Shown one piece after another: positions 17,521 to 25,412 of a stretch of DNA of 41,507 nucleotides. The notes under the pieces are model-generated. The model was not told the origin of the DNA. It saw only the letters and a list, made by a program, of their open reading frames with translations, and did not search any database. This DNA comes from Bacteroidota bacterium (GTDB lineage: Bacteria; Bacteroidota; Bacteroidia; Bacteroidales; F082): assembly GCA_003232915.1 (NCBI GenBank), contig QIKE01000034.1, positions 1-41,507 on the forward strand. The letters run 5' to 3'. Both the position numbers and the translations under genes were made by a program. Numbering within the stretch: the first letter of the stretch is position 1; each line of letters begins with the position of its first letter.

Positions 17521-17766
17521 TTTTAACTGATTTTATGTTTAAGGTTTACGTTAAAAGTGGTCAACGTATTTCAGACATCGCTTGGTATGGAACCCTGTAC
17601 TTTATAGTTGTCACACTCAAGGACGATAACAAATACCCCCCTTGCTTCAATCACCCACGCTTGAAGTTTCCAGAAAGAGACTGGAAATGATTTATCTTTG
17701 TCCCGTTATTTGTTTCATCACCAACAAAAGAGGAAAAACCATTAAAAAACAAATGAGTCCCGGACA

Positions 17767-19452
17767 CTAAAACCGCATCAGGATCATACTCCCAAAAGCC
17801 ACCTTCCCGCCCTCCTGGAGTCTGAAATAGTAAGTACCATCGGGAAGGTTCCCGGGAGTCCAGATAAACTTGGTTAAACCATTTTGTTTGTATTTTTCTA
17901 TAACATCCACCTGTTTACCTGACTGATTAAAGAAAATTATCCTGACAGTTCCGGGGTGGTCTAATTTGTATTCAATGGTTGTGGAAGTGCTGAATGGATT
18001 TGGATAAACAGACAATGGTATCTCATTCTCAATATTTTCAGGATTAGTGGTTACCAAAACCGTAACAAAATTATCATCACCATTTATTTTCGCATATCCC
18101 GGGAGGGAGAACAGCGTATCTTCAGGAATCACCCAATGGTTAATCCATGCGCTTCTCACCTGATAACTATAGGATGTTTGGATATGAACGTTAGGATATG
18201 GATCATAATAAGTGATTGTTTCATTACCACTCTGTTCAACAAAGTCATATAAACTATATAAACTATCATCTCCAACACTCCGGAAAACCGTAAAACCATT
18301 TAAAACATGTCGTGTGGAGTAACTGGAAAACAAAAGCATCATAGACCAGTTATGATCAAAATAAGGATAAAGAGTAACCCAGGAGCTGTCAAGATCATTT
18401 TTTAACAAATCTCCATATCCGATGACTGCTTCATTACAGCTTATGCCGGCAGGATAAGTCCCTGCATCCTGTCCGTAGATTACAAAACCAAACCAGCTTG
18501 GAGAACCGTTCGTTATCTATACAGGTTCAATTATATTAAAACTGTTCCATTTATCCTGCTCAACTTCATTGGTTACGTTTCTGGAGTAGATTTCCTGGTC
18601 CCCGTCCTGTCCCTTCCAGATTTTAAAGACCAAACTGTCAAATTGAGTGTCACCAATATATGCCTCCACTATGTACAAATAACTACTATCGTAACTTATG
18701 TCCACAGAATCCCATTTTATTGCATAAGCCCAATCACCTCCGTCAGTTATACCTATACTTGAACAATTATTTTCCCATGAATAAGTCAAAGGAGTGCCCC
18801 ATCCGCCAGCACAGGGGGGTTGTTCCATGATCCAGTTTAATTTAACGCCAAAATCTTCATCCCAGTAATAACTGCCTTCCAGTTGTTCCGGTAATTTTAT
18901 GCCGTTGTAAATAAATATATTATCAATAGCCCAATAATCAATATGGGACGAGTTGCTGCCGCTTGCCCTGAACCTTATTTTGAAATGGGTTGTCGTTATG
19001 TAAGGGTTCAGGCTAAATATACGGGATTTCCAACCATCATCGGAAGTAATTATTGTTGAAACGGTATGCCAGTTAGCGGAATCAAATACCTCAATAATTA
19101 GATTTTCGGTACCCGTAAAGTTATTGTTAACAAATTTATAATCAAATCTTAAATAATTATTTATGCTGTCAGCCAAAATCCAATCGCTGGTTAGCGAACA
19201 ATTAAATTCACTATCAAGTTCCGGTGTGCCATTAAACCTGACAGAAGGGGCAGGGTTACCATAATCATTCTCAATCGACCAATTATCACAGTCGGTTATC
19301 CAATTGTTGGTTTCCAGTGAACCTTCCGTAAATCTTTCAATAAATGGAAGTTGCAAGACATCTAATGATGAAGTTTGTCGTTGGGCCTTTAAGTTCGGAC
19401 ATGCCACAATCATTATTAAAGCAATAACATGGAATAGAACAAACTTTTTCAT
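17767..19452 (-). pseudogene. T9SS-secreted choice-of-anchor J protein, split by one TAG
   Basis: A single frame of about 562 codons is interrupted only by TAG at 17-kb-side position 18517-18519; reading through gives EPV-stop-ITNGSPSWFGFVIYGQDAG and continues in the same frame to the end. The N-terminus has a signal peptide (MKKFVLFHVIALIMIVACPNLKAQ). Residues about 33-165 look like a MAM/choice-of-anchor J jelly roll (LPFIERFTEGSLETNNW, DYWAIDNIFIYNG). The end is a type A T9SS sorting domain (LSVYPNPFSTSTTIEY, GLTKFIWTPGNLPDGTYYF, MILMRF). Without the C-terminal part the protein could be exported to the periplasm but not sorted to the surface. Likely a recent pseudogene (CAG or AAG/GAG to TAG) or a sequence error. 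Confidence 0.78.
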
Positions 19453-19557
19453 TTGGATTTGTTTGAATGGTAAAATTACAAAAAAATTTTACATCTGCTG
19501 TGTTTGGGTTAAAAATACCGGGGCTTTCCAAAAATCTTGTATTTTAGTGAACTACTA

Positions 19558-19578
19558 CCCTGTGCCAAGAGCACAGGG
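19558..19578. repeat. Hairpin at the transposase-downstream end of the IS200/IS605 remnant
   Basis: CCCTGTGC and GCACAGGG form a perfect 8-base stem with the loop CAAGA, directly beyond the end of the tnpA remnant. Subterminal hairpins of this sort are what TnpA recognises at element ends. Confidence 0.6.
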
Positions 19579-19582
19579 CGTC

Positions 19583-20032
19583 TCAGATGTTAAATAAACG
19601 CAATTGCTTTATATCTTCTTCAAGTCCCCTGTTTTTTATATGATTTTCTATCACATTTTTATCCCCTCTTGCACTTACCGTTCATATATAGTATCCTTCT
19701 GACCAAAATTCAACACCCCACAACTGCCGTTTTATTTCAGGAAATCTTTGAAACAACAACCTCAATGTATTACTTTTTATTAGACTTATCACTTGACAAC
19801 CTGAATATTTAGGCAAAAACCTACACAAAATATGAACATGATTCTTATAATACCCAAATGTCTGACTCACAATATAATACACTTTAATAAAACCCGATAT
19901 TATCTTATTCATTTCTTTTTCTATGTATTCTTGAAAGACAGATCGTCGATATTTTATAGTCAACTGAATATGATAATAGCATTCTGACACATTATGATGC
20001 CAATACCAAATATCCTCTGTTATCTTTACCAT
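19583..20032 (-). pseudogene. tnpA: IS200/IS605-family TnpA transposase, inactivated
   Basis: The open frame (19682-20032, 116 codons) covers the Y1 HUH transposase up to EFWSEGYYI, with the HUH pair His65/His67 in NHVHIL and the conserved KYSGCQVISLIKS and KRQLWGVEFW. A TGA at 19682-19684 stops it, but the same frame continues as TVSARGDKNVIENHIKNRG to a stop at 19583-19585. The catalytic Tyr expected in the EYxxNQG-like helix is His here (CAT for TAT). So the enzyme carries both a nonsense codon and loss of its nucleophile. Upstream lies a palindrome at 20050-20066. Confidence 0.82.
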
Positions 20033-20049
20033 ATATAAAGATAATATTT

Positions 20050-20066
20050 ATTCTGATTCTCAGAAT
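20050..20066. repeat. Hairpin upstream of the IS200/IS605 tnpA remnant
   Basis: ATTCTGA and TCAGAAT form a perfect 7-base stem with loop TTC. A second short stem, CCATG/CATGG (20084-20097), follows. Either could be the left-end hairpin of the element; which one cannot be told here. Confidence 0.4.
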
Positions 20067-20444
20067 GGCAATTCAGCCCAGCGCCATGAGCGCATGGATT
20101 TTATGCCGAGCTTTAAAAACAGTCAGGATACAAAATCCGGCTGAAATTATTTACCCTGTCAAATTTTTCGATGAAGAATTTTTCCTCAGTGCAAATTTTG
20201 CTTACTTTGCCAACAACCACTTCACACTTTTTAATAAAGAACACCGGCCTCAACTATAGCGGAAAGAGATTTTATTTTTCTTATTCGACTTTCTTGATAA
20301 AACATAGAGCTACTTTCGCTGTATTTTCAATGGTAGCGCCGGTGCTTCCATCGAACATCACGAACATATGCAAATAAGCACGGAAATGTTCCCTATCGAA
20401 AATATAAAAGTATCACCAGAATTGATTATTTTAAATAACAATAT

Positions 20445-20806
20445 GATAAAAATTTCGCAACCTTATTACTATACAAGCCTTTTGCCTTTAGAAAGCCTGT
20501 TAGTAATGAAATAATAAAATATGCAAATGCTTTCATAACTCAATAGTATGCACTGAATCCCGAATATCATACTGAAAATCTTGTGGCTATAGACGCCATG
20601 AACGCTATAGGTTATTTATATTTCCGAGAGATAAACGTAAACTCGCGGAAACAGGAAAGATTGGAACTATGGCAAGTTTTGAAGCTTTGGGAAATATTGT
20701 ATTGTCAGATAAAAAAATCGAACGTAATACTTTTGACAATATCACGCCGGCATCAATTCAAAATATGCTTGGCGGCATTAAACCTGCGGGAAATCTGCCG
20801 GTTTAA
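20445..20806 (+). pseudogene. Decayed gene of unknown family
   Basis: A coding-like track is readable in pieces. From 20445 one frame gives NFATLLLYKPFAFRKPV, then SNEIIKYANAFITQ, an in-frame TAG, and YALNPEYHTENLVAIDAMN to YLYF. At about 20620 the frame shifts and continues PRDKRKLAETGKIGTMASFE through LSDKKIERNTFDNITPA to LGGIKPAGNLPV and a TAA at 20804-20806. Both halves look like real protein sequence, so this is a gene broken by a nonsense codon and a one-base indel. I do not recognise the family. Upstream of 20445 the coding signal is lost; 20067-20444 shows only short overlapping frames. Confidence 0.6.
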
Positions 20807-20862
20807 GTTTCGTATTAATCCTTAACATAGGATAAACGGAAAAGATAAATCTTGAAAATTCT

Positions 20863-20893
20863 TTTGTGAATTGCCGAGTGTTTATTATTTTTG
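20863..20893 (+). promoter_or_regulatory. Promoter of tRNA-Pro
   Basis: TTTG at 20863-20866, 19 bases, then TATTTTTG at 20886-20893: an exact match to the Bacteroidota TTTG-N19-TAnnTTTG pattern. The tRNA starts 14 bases downstream. Confidence 0.75.
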
Positions 20894-20907
20894 CGCTCTC
20901 ATTTTTT

Positions 20908-20982
20908 CGGGGTGTGGCGCAGCCCGGTTAGCGCGCTTCGTTCGGGACGAAGAGGCCGGAGGTTCGAATCCTCTCACCCCGA
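20908..20982 (+). tRNA. tRNA-Pro (anticodon CGG)
   Basis: A full cloverleaf folds by hand: acceptor CGGGGTG/CACCCCG, D stem GCGC/GCGC, anticodon stem CTTCG/CGAAG around loop TTCGGGA (anticodon CGG), T stem GGAGG/CCTCT (one G-T pair) with loop TTCGAAT, and discriminator A. The CCA end is not encoded (CAT follows). It sits inside the decayed accessory region, between an unknown pseudogene and an IS4-like remnant. Confidence 0.95.
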
Positions 20983-20991
20983 CATAACGTG

Positions 20992-21019
20992 ACAACCTCA
21001 CTTTTTGGGTTGTTTTTTT
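20992..21019 (+). terminator. Terminator after tRNA-Pro
   Basis: ACAACC (20992-20997) pairs with GGTTGT (21008-21013), followed by a T run to 21019. Short but well placed, ten bases after the tRNA. Confidence 0.6.
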
Positions 21020-21023
21020 ATCA

Positions 21024-21058
21024 GTCCCGCGCACCGCAGGTGTGGGGGACTTTTTTTT
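21024..21058 (+). terminator. Second, GC-rich terminator after tRNA-Pro
   Basis: GTCCCGCGCACC (from 21024) pairs with GGTGTGGGGGAC (to 21050) with one mismatch and one wobble and a 3-base loop, followed by eight T. A strong tandem terminator. Confidence 0.75.
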
Positions 21059-21104
21059 GCAAACTCTTTTATTTAAGGAGCTCAACTTTCGGACATGGCA
21101 TAAC

Positions 21105-21720
21105 CTACTGATAGTCAATGTTATTAATCTCACTTGTATTTGGCAACCAACGAGATACCAATTCCAAAAAGCTGTCTATGCAGCAGTTTTTATTCCACCA
21201 TACATTAATAATAGATGTGGAAAAAACGAACTGTATTTTCAATAATAAATTGGTTTTTTCGATTAAGGAAGAAATAATTTTATCCACATCAATGGAAAGA
21301 TTTAATATGTTTACCAACATTTCTATTAATTCCATTATCAGTTCAAACAATCTGTCTATGAATATTTGCTCGGCAATATCATCTTTTGATCCTTAGGATA
21401 TACTGCCGATTGCTTCATTATTATTGGCTTTTTTATGTGCTGACGGTATTATGTATTGAATAAAACTTATTGTGGTCGAGGCTATTTGGACATCAAAATC
21501 TTGACTGTGATTTTTGCCTATGCTCATAAGTTATTTGCTTTCCATAAAAAAATACTTCAATAACCCAACGGCTGGAATAACCTTCAAAAGATTGAGTAAA
21601 CGATAATTTTATATCTGTAGTTATAAGAAGCCACCATTTTGAGCGCTTGATAAGCCCGACAAAAAACGGTTTAACTTTAAAATCCTTATAATCAACTGTT
21701 AATGCGAGGTATCATAAAAT
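21105..21720 (-). pseudogene. IS4-like DDE transposase, C-terminal remnant
   Basis: Reading the minus strand from about 21710: VDYKDFKVKPFFVGLIKRSK, then LLITTDIKLSFTQSFEGYSS and RWVIEVFFYGKQ, which is the Y-x2-R-x3-E region of IS4-type transposases (catalytic Glu in WVIEVFF). The expected Lys spacing is disturbed by a frameshift near 21530; the next frame reads IGKNHSQDFDVQIASTTISF and IQYIIPSAHKKANNNE, then a TAA near 21394 and QIFIDRLFELIMELIEMLVN to a stop at 21105. The N-terminal two-thirds is missing. Adjacent to the tRNA terminators. 21721-21924 shows no gene. Confidence 0.7.
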
Positions 21721-21924
21721 ACTGATACAAAACATGTATGGTTTAGTTTCGAGGCGTTTATGGTTTTGTGGAAATATAGGGATTTTGTTTCCTATAGGGG
21801 AGATAAAAACGATGAAGTTACCTCGTTACCTGTGTGTAACTTTATTTTTGCAAAGATTTTTTGATGCAAATGTTGACGAATAAAAACATATAATATAATA
21901 AGGAGAACGCGAAAGTTATGTAGT

Positions 21925-22140
21925 TTATTCTTCAACATTGTTGTCGGAAGGAGTTATTTCTTGCAGTACTTTGTTCACTTCTTCTTCTGTTTTATACAAT
22001 TTTGTTTTGCAAAGACGTATCAACTTGGCTGCACGTTTAACTTTTTCCGATAGTTCGTCCACCGAAATACCTTCGTTCTCAATATCCGAAACAATTTGTT
22101 CCAGTTCTTCAATAGCTTCTTCGTAATTTATTTTTTCCAT
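21925..22140 (-). CDS. xseB: Exodeoxyribonuclease VII small subunit
   Basis: A 71-residue helical protein with the family pattern NYEEAIEELEQIVSDIENEGISVDELSEKVKRAAKLIRLCKTKL. It forms the stalk-like small subunit of exonuclease VII, which digests single-stranded DNA in both directions. It begins 9 bases after xseA, so the complex is made from one transcript. Size is normal. Confidence 0.93.
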   Translation of the reverse strand: MEKINYEEAIEELEQIVSDIENEGISVDELSEKVKRAAKLIRLCKTKLYKTEEEVNKVLQEITPSDNNVEE

Positions 22141-22149
22141 AGTGTTATA

Positions 22150-23532
22150 TTATTTTTCTACTTTCGATTCGATAGTTCCTTTATTTAAATGGCTTATAAT
22201 AATGTCGCCGGTTTTGAGTTGTGCGGCATTTTTCACCACCTTGCCCTTGTGGTAAGTAATGCTGTAACCTCTCTTTAAAATATTTTTCGGATTTAATAGT
22301 TGTAGCTTTGTTTGCAATTGTTCCTGAAGGTTATTTTCGTTAATAAACCTTTGTTTCAGGTGTATGACAAGATAATTTTGCGTGTTGTGCAATTTGATAG
22401 TTGCCGTTTTGCTTTGCTGCTGTGCCCTGATGTGCAAATTTGTACTTAGCCCAATAATATTTTGCCGCTTTTTCAAAAGTAAATTGTGAACTTCATTTTT
22501 AAAAGTTTGAACTAACATATTGATATCAAATATATTATGTTCAATCATGTTTTGTGTTTTGCTTTTAAAAAGTTGCAAAACATCACTCATTTTTCGTTGT
22601 TCTTTAGACAGTCGTTCGCGGCTATGTCGAACAATATTTTTTTCTGATAATTTGAGACGTACGGCAAAATTATGAAACTGTTGTAACAAAAAATGTCCGG
22701 CTTCGGTAGGTGTAATTTTGTTGGCATAAGCCACCATTTGCACTACGGTTTCGTTGGTTGAATGGCCTATACCCGTAATAACGGGTAGCGAACAAGTAGC
22801 CACCGATTTTGCCAGTTCGTAATTGTCGTAAGCGTTCAATCCCACTTCACCGCCACCTCCTCTGATAATGGCAACGGCATCGAAAACGTCGGTAACATCT
22901 TCAATAGCATCAAGTTGTTGTTTTATGGAACGAACAGCCCCGTTGCCCTGCAAAAGTGCGGGAAAAAGCCGGCACTCAAATTGAAATCCATAGTTATTGT
23001 TTTGTATTACCTTTAAAAAATCGCTGTAACCCTTACTTGTTTCTACCGAAACAATGGCAATTCGCTTGGGGAGAATGGGGAAATAAAGACTTTTATTCAA
23101 AATAAACAATCCTTCCTTTTGTAATTTCCGGATGGTTTCCTGCTTTTCACGAGCCATCTCACCAAGGGTAAAGGAAGGTTCGATGTCGATAATGTTTAAA
23201 GATAGACCATATTGTTCGTGGAAATTTACCCGCGATAGAAAAAGGACATGTATCCCGTCTTTTAAAGGTTCGCCGGTTACCGTCCGGAATTTGTTGCTGA
23301 TTTTAATGAAATTTCCAGACCAAATATTGGCTCTGATTTGAGCTTTTATATGGCCATGTTCTTTTTCTACCAAATCAGGATAACAATGACCGCTTTTGGG
23401 ATAATAATTCAACTTGGTAATTTCTGCTTTTACCCAATAATATCCTGTAAAAGTGTTGCTGATAGCCTTTCGTATGCTTTCGGCAACCTCAAAAAGGCTG
23501 AATATTCGTCGCTGTCGGTCTTGTTCTTCCAT
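22150..23532 (-). CDS. xseA: Exodeoxyribonuclease VII large subunit
   Basis: A 460-residue catalytic subunit. The N-terminal OB-fold (FTGYYWVKAEITKLNYYPKSGHCYPDLVEK) binds single-stranded DNA; the nuclease core has PKRIAIVSVETSKGYSDF, ALLQGNGAV, VAIIRGGGGEVGLNAYDN and the active-site stretch PVITGIGHSTNETVVQMVA. A long coiled-coil region (about 290-400) is followed by the ILKRGYSITY beta-strand typical of the C-terminus. A TATCTTTG -7 box at 23543-23550 lies only 11 bases before the ATG, implying a very short leader. Confidence 0.95.
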   Translation of the reverse strand: MEEQDRQRRIFSLFEVAESIRKAISNTFTGYYWVKAEITKLNYYPKSGHCYPDLVEKEHGHIKAQIRANIWSGNFIKISNKFRTVTGEPLKDGIHVLFLSRVNFHEQYGLSLNIIDIEPSFTLGEMAREKQETIRKLQKEGLFILNKSLYFPILPKRIAIVSVETSKGYSDFLKVIQNNNYGFQFECRLFPALLQGNGAVRSIKQQLDAIEDVTDVFDAVAIIRGGGGEVGLNAYDNYELAKSVATCSLPVITGIGHSTNETVVQMVAYANKITPTEAGHFLLQQFHNFAVRLKLSEKNIVRHSRERLSKEQRKMSDVLQLFKSKTQNMIEHNIFDINMLVQTFKNEVHNLLLKKRQNIIGLSTNLHIRAQQQSKTATIKLHNTQNYLVIHLKQRFINENNLQEQLQTKLQLLNPKNILKRGYSITYHKGKVVKNAAQLKTGDIIISHLNKGTIESKVEK

Positions 23533-23542
23533 AGGGATAATG

Positions 23543-23550
23543 CAAAGATA
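23543..23550 (-). promoter_or_regulatory. -7 box close to the xseA start
   Basis: TATCTTTG on the minus strand matches TAnnTTTG. With the usual distance to the transcription start, the mRNA would begin about 4 bases before the xseA ATG. No clear -33 box was found. Confidence 0.4.
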
Positions 23551-23672
23551 ATGCGAATTTCAATTGCGTAATTAAAAATCTCATATCAATTTTGTTTTGC
23601 AAAACCATTTGCTATGATTCCGTTGCAAGCTTAGAAGAACTAAACCGATTGAATATTCCCCTATTTAAAATG

Positions 23673-24404
23673 CTAATGAAAAATATTTCTAAGAATTTTC
23701 AACGATTTTACCTCGCCCATTTCCGGCAAATGTATCTGAAAATAAATTACAAGAGCGTCAAGCAATTTAAGGCGTCGAATAGTGTCAGGACTAAATGTTT
23801 TAAGTGTTTCAATATTTTGATTGACAAGAAACCTTAGGTCGGCACTTATCTTTCCTTCGATATAATATGGGTGTAAAGGTTTGATTGTTGAAAAAAACCC
23901 TTCTTGCAAATCAAAATAAGAATTATTATTGTCGGCAAAACCGGTCTTGGGAAGAAAACCAAGGTAACGGCTCAATTGTAATAAAAAAAACAAATGAAAA
24001 TTAAGATAATTATTTTCTTCGAGGTCGAACCAACTTAGACTGTTAAAAATAAATTCGAAAAGACTTTTGTTGGGACTTTCTTCCCTTAAGGTTTTATATA
24101 ATATTTCATTGAGAAAAAGTAAAATGCTTTGTTTTTCAATATGAAAAGGGATATTGCGCCAAGGGTAAGCCGACTTTAACTCTTTGATGCTTTGCAAATT
24201 TTTGTTTTCTTTATGATAAACAACCATTTCTAGCAATGACAAAGGCTCAAAATAAGCTGCTTTTTGTTCGGACTTGCGCGAGCGACTTCCTTTTATCATG
24301 TATGATTGCAAACCAAGTTCTTCGGTATAAATTTTTACTATAATAGCAGATTCGGAAAATTTAAACTGTTGCAAAACAATTCCTCTTGTATTTATTAAAG
24401 CCAT
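23673..24404 (-). CDS. recO: DNA repair protein RecO
   Basis: RecO loads RecA with RecR in the RecFOR pathway. The OB-fold N-terminus is clear: LINTRGIVLQQFKFSESAIIVKIYTEELGLQSYMIKGSRSRKS. The helical C-terminal domain has LFEFIFNSL...LSRYLGFLPKTGF, but the four zinc-binding cysteines seen in many RecO proteins are absent; the segment FADNNNSYFDLQEGFF sits where the zinc finger would be, as I recall for other Bacteroidota. The frame begins at 24428, but the ATG at 24402-24404 (MALINTRG) is the better start, giving 243 residues. Confidence 0.9.
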   Translation of the reverse strand: MALINTRGIVLQQFKFSESAIIVKIYTEELGLQSYMIKGSRSRKSEQKAAYFEPLSLLEMVVYHKENKNLQSIKELKSAYPWRNIPFHIEKQSILLFLNEILYKTLREESPNKSLFEFIFNSLSWFDLEENNYLNFHLFFLLQLSRYLGFLPKTGFADNNNSYFDLQEGFFSTIKPLHPYYIEGKISADLRFLVNQNIETLKTFSPDTIRRLKLLDALVIYFQIHLPEMGEVKSLKILRNIFH

Positions 24405-25412
24405 AGTTATGCTAAAAATGCTGGACAAATATCAGAATAAAATTAGAGCTTTCGACTTAAAAACCAAATATTGTACTTCTACCTATGTGTCAGTTATAAA
24501 ACTCATCCTTCTCATAGTGTCTAATCGTTGAACGTCAAGTTCAAGTCTTGCTATGGTTTGAATACTAATGATTTATTAAAGCAAATAATTAGCATACAAA
24601 GTGAGCGTAATGAAGAAATTGACGTTTTCGGACAGGCCATCGTGAAGATTGTTCTCAAATTCAGGAACAAAGTTCCATTTTCCTTCACTAATTTCATCAA
24701 CATATTCGATTTTGCCATTCCCATACTCAAATGCTGCCGAATTGTTATGACACGAGTAACCCGAGTGTCCTTTGGCGACGTTGAATGGTAGGCAAGGAAG
24801 TCTCTACCACGCTATTTTTCGATGATATCACCAAATTGGGTTTTTGGGTTTTCGAGATGACAACGTATACAAAGGTTGCTTAGATATTCGTGGGCCGCAC
24901 TTTAGCCAAAATGATGAATGCCGTTCAACAAATCGGGGTACTTTGTTCTCCGAAGATAAAACGGCCGGCATTTATCATTCTATCTAAGGTAGCCATTAGC
25001 CACGTATTGATATGATGTGTTATGTTGGGGTGGCATCGCTCCATACGAATGCACTGCATTGACAGTGTTGCCTGAGATAAGTCGTATTTTGCTATGTGTA
25101 TATTTTTTGCGGATAGCTACAGGATTTTCGTCTCAAGGTTACTTAAAAGATTAGAAGTTTTTGGTTTAATAAAAAGCGGGAAAAACATATAAATACTATT
25201 TAACAAGCTTAGGAAAAGAACTCGTTATTACTGTGGAAAAACTTAAAGAAACAGTTTTGACCCCTGCTTTAAACTATTAAACTCTTGCCAAATAATGCAA
25301 GAATATTTGAAATAAGGTACTAAAACCAAGGCGATAGATAAAAACGGACCAATGATGTGTTCGGGTTATGTAATTGCATTATCCAAACATGCCATTATTA
25401 ACTCGAATATCT
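24405..25412. other. Decayed coding remnants, no intact gene
   Basis: About 1 kb with only short frames. Pieces read as protein on the plus strand in changing frames: VKFKSCYGLNTNDLL (24533 on, part of a repeat shared with 34.1 kb), FFDDITKLGF then YKGCLDIRGPHFSQN and GTLFSEDKTAGIYHS (about 24815-24990), and near 25140-25280 LLKRLEVFGLIKSGK then YKYYLTSLGKELVITVEKLK ending TPALNY-stop. The last resembles a winged-helix-like C-terminal domain. No promoter, RNA or intact gene was seen. Confidence 0.5.
24533..24590 (+). repeat. Dispersed 58-bp repeat, copy 1
   Basis: Partner of 34095-34152, about 83% identical by hand alignment without gaps. It lies 130 bases upstream of recO within decayed sequence. 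Confidence 0.6.

Larger units (their letters stand above)
16122..17577 (-). mobile_element. Degenerate IS3-family insertion sequence
   Basis: About 1456 bp. The ends form imperfect inverted repeats: TGCCTGAATAAGGTTGACCA from 16122 and, on the other strand from 17577, TGTCTGAAATACGTTGACCA, extending into TTTT. Both begin with TG as expected for IS3. It contains an orfA-like and an interrupted orfB-like frame on the minus strand. The flanking three bases (CAA and TCG) are not the same, so no target-site duplication is left, consistent with age or with misplaced ends. Confidence 0.8.

Noticed and set aside
20885-21133. 82-codon minus frame across tRNA-Pro, including GVRGFEPPASSSRT
   Set aside because: This is the familiar false peptide obtained by translating a tRNA gene.
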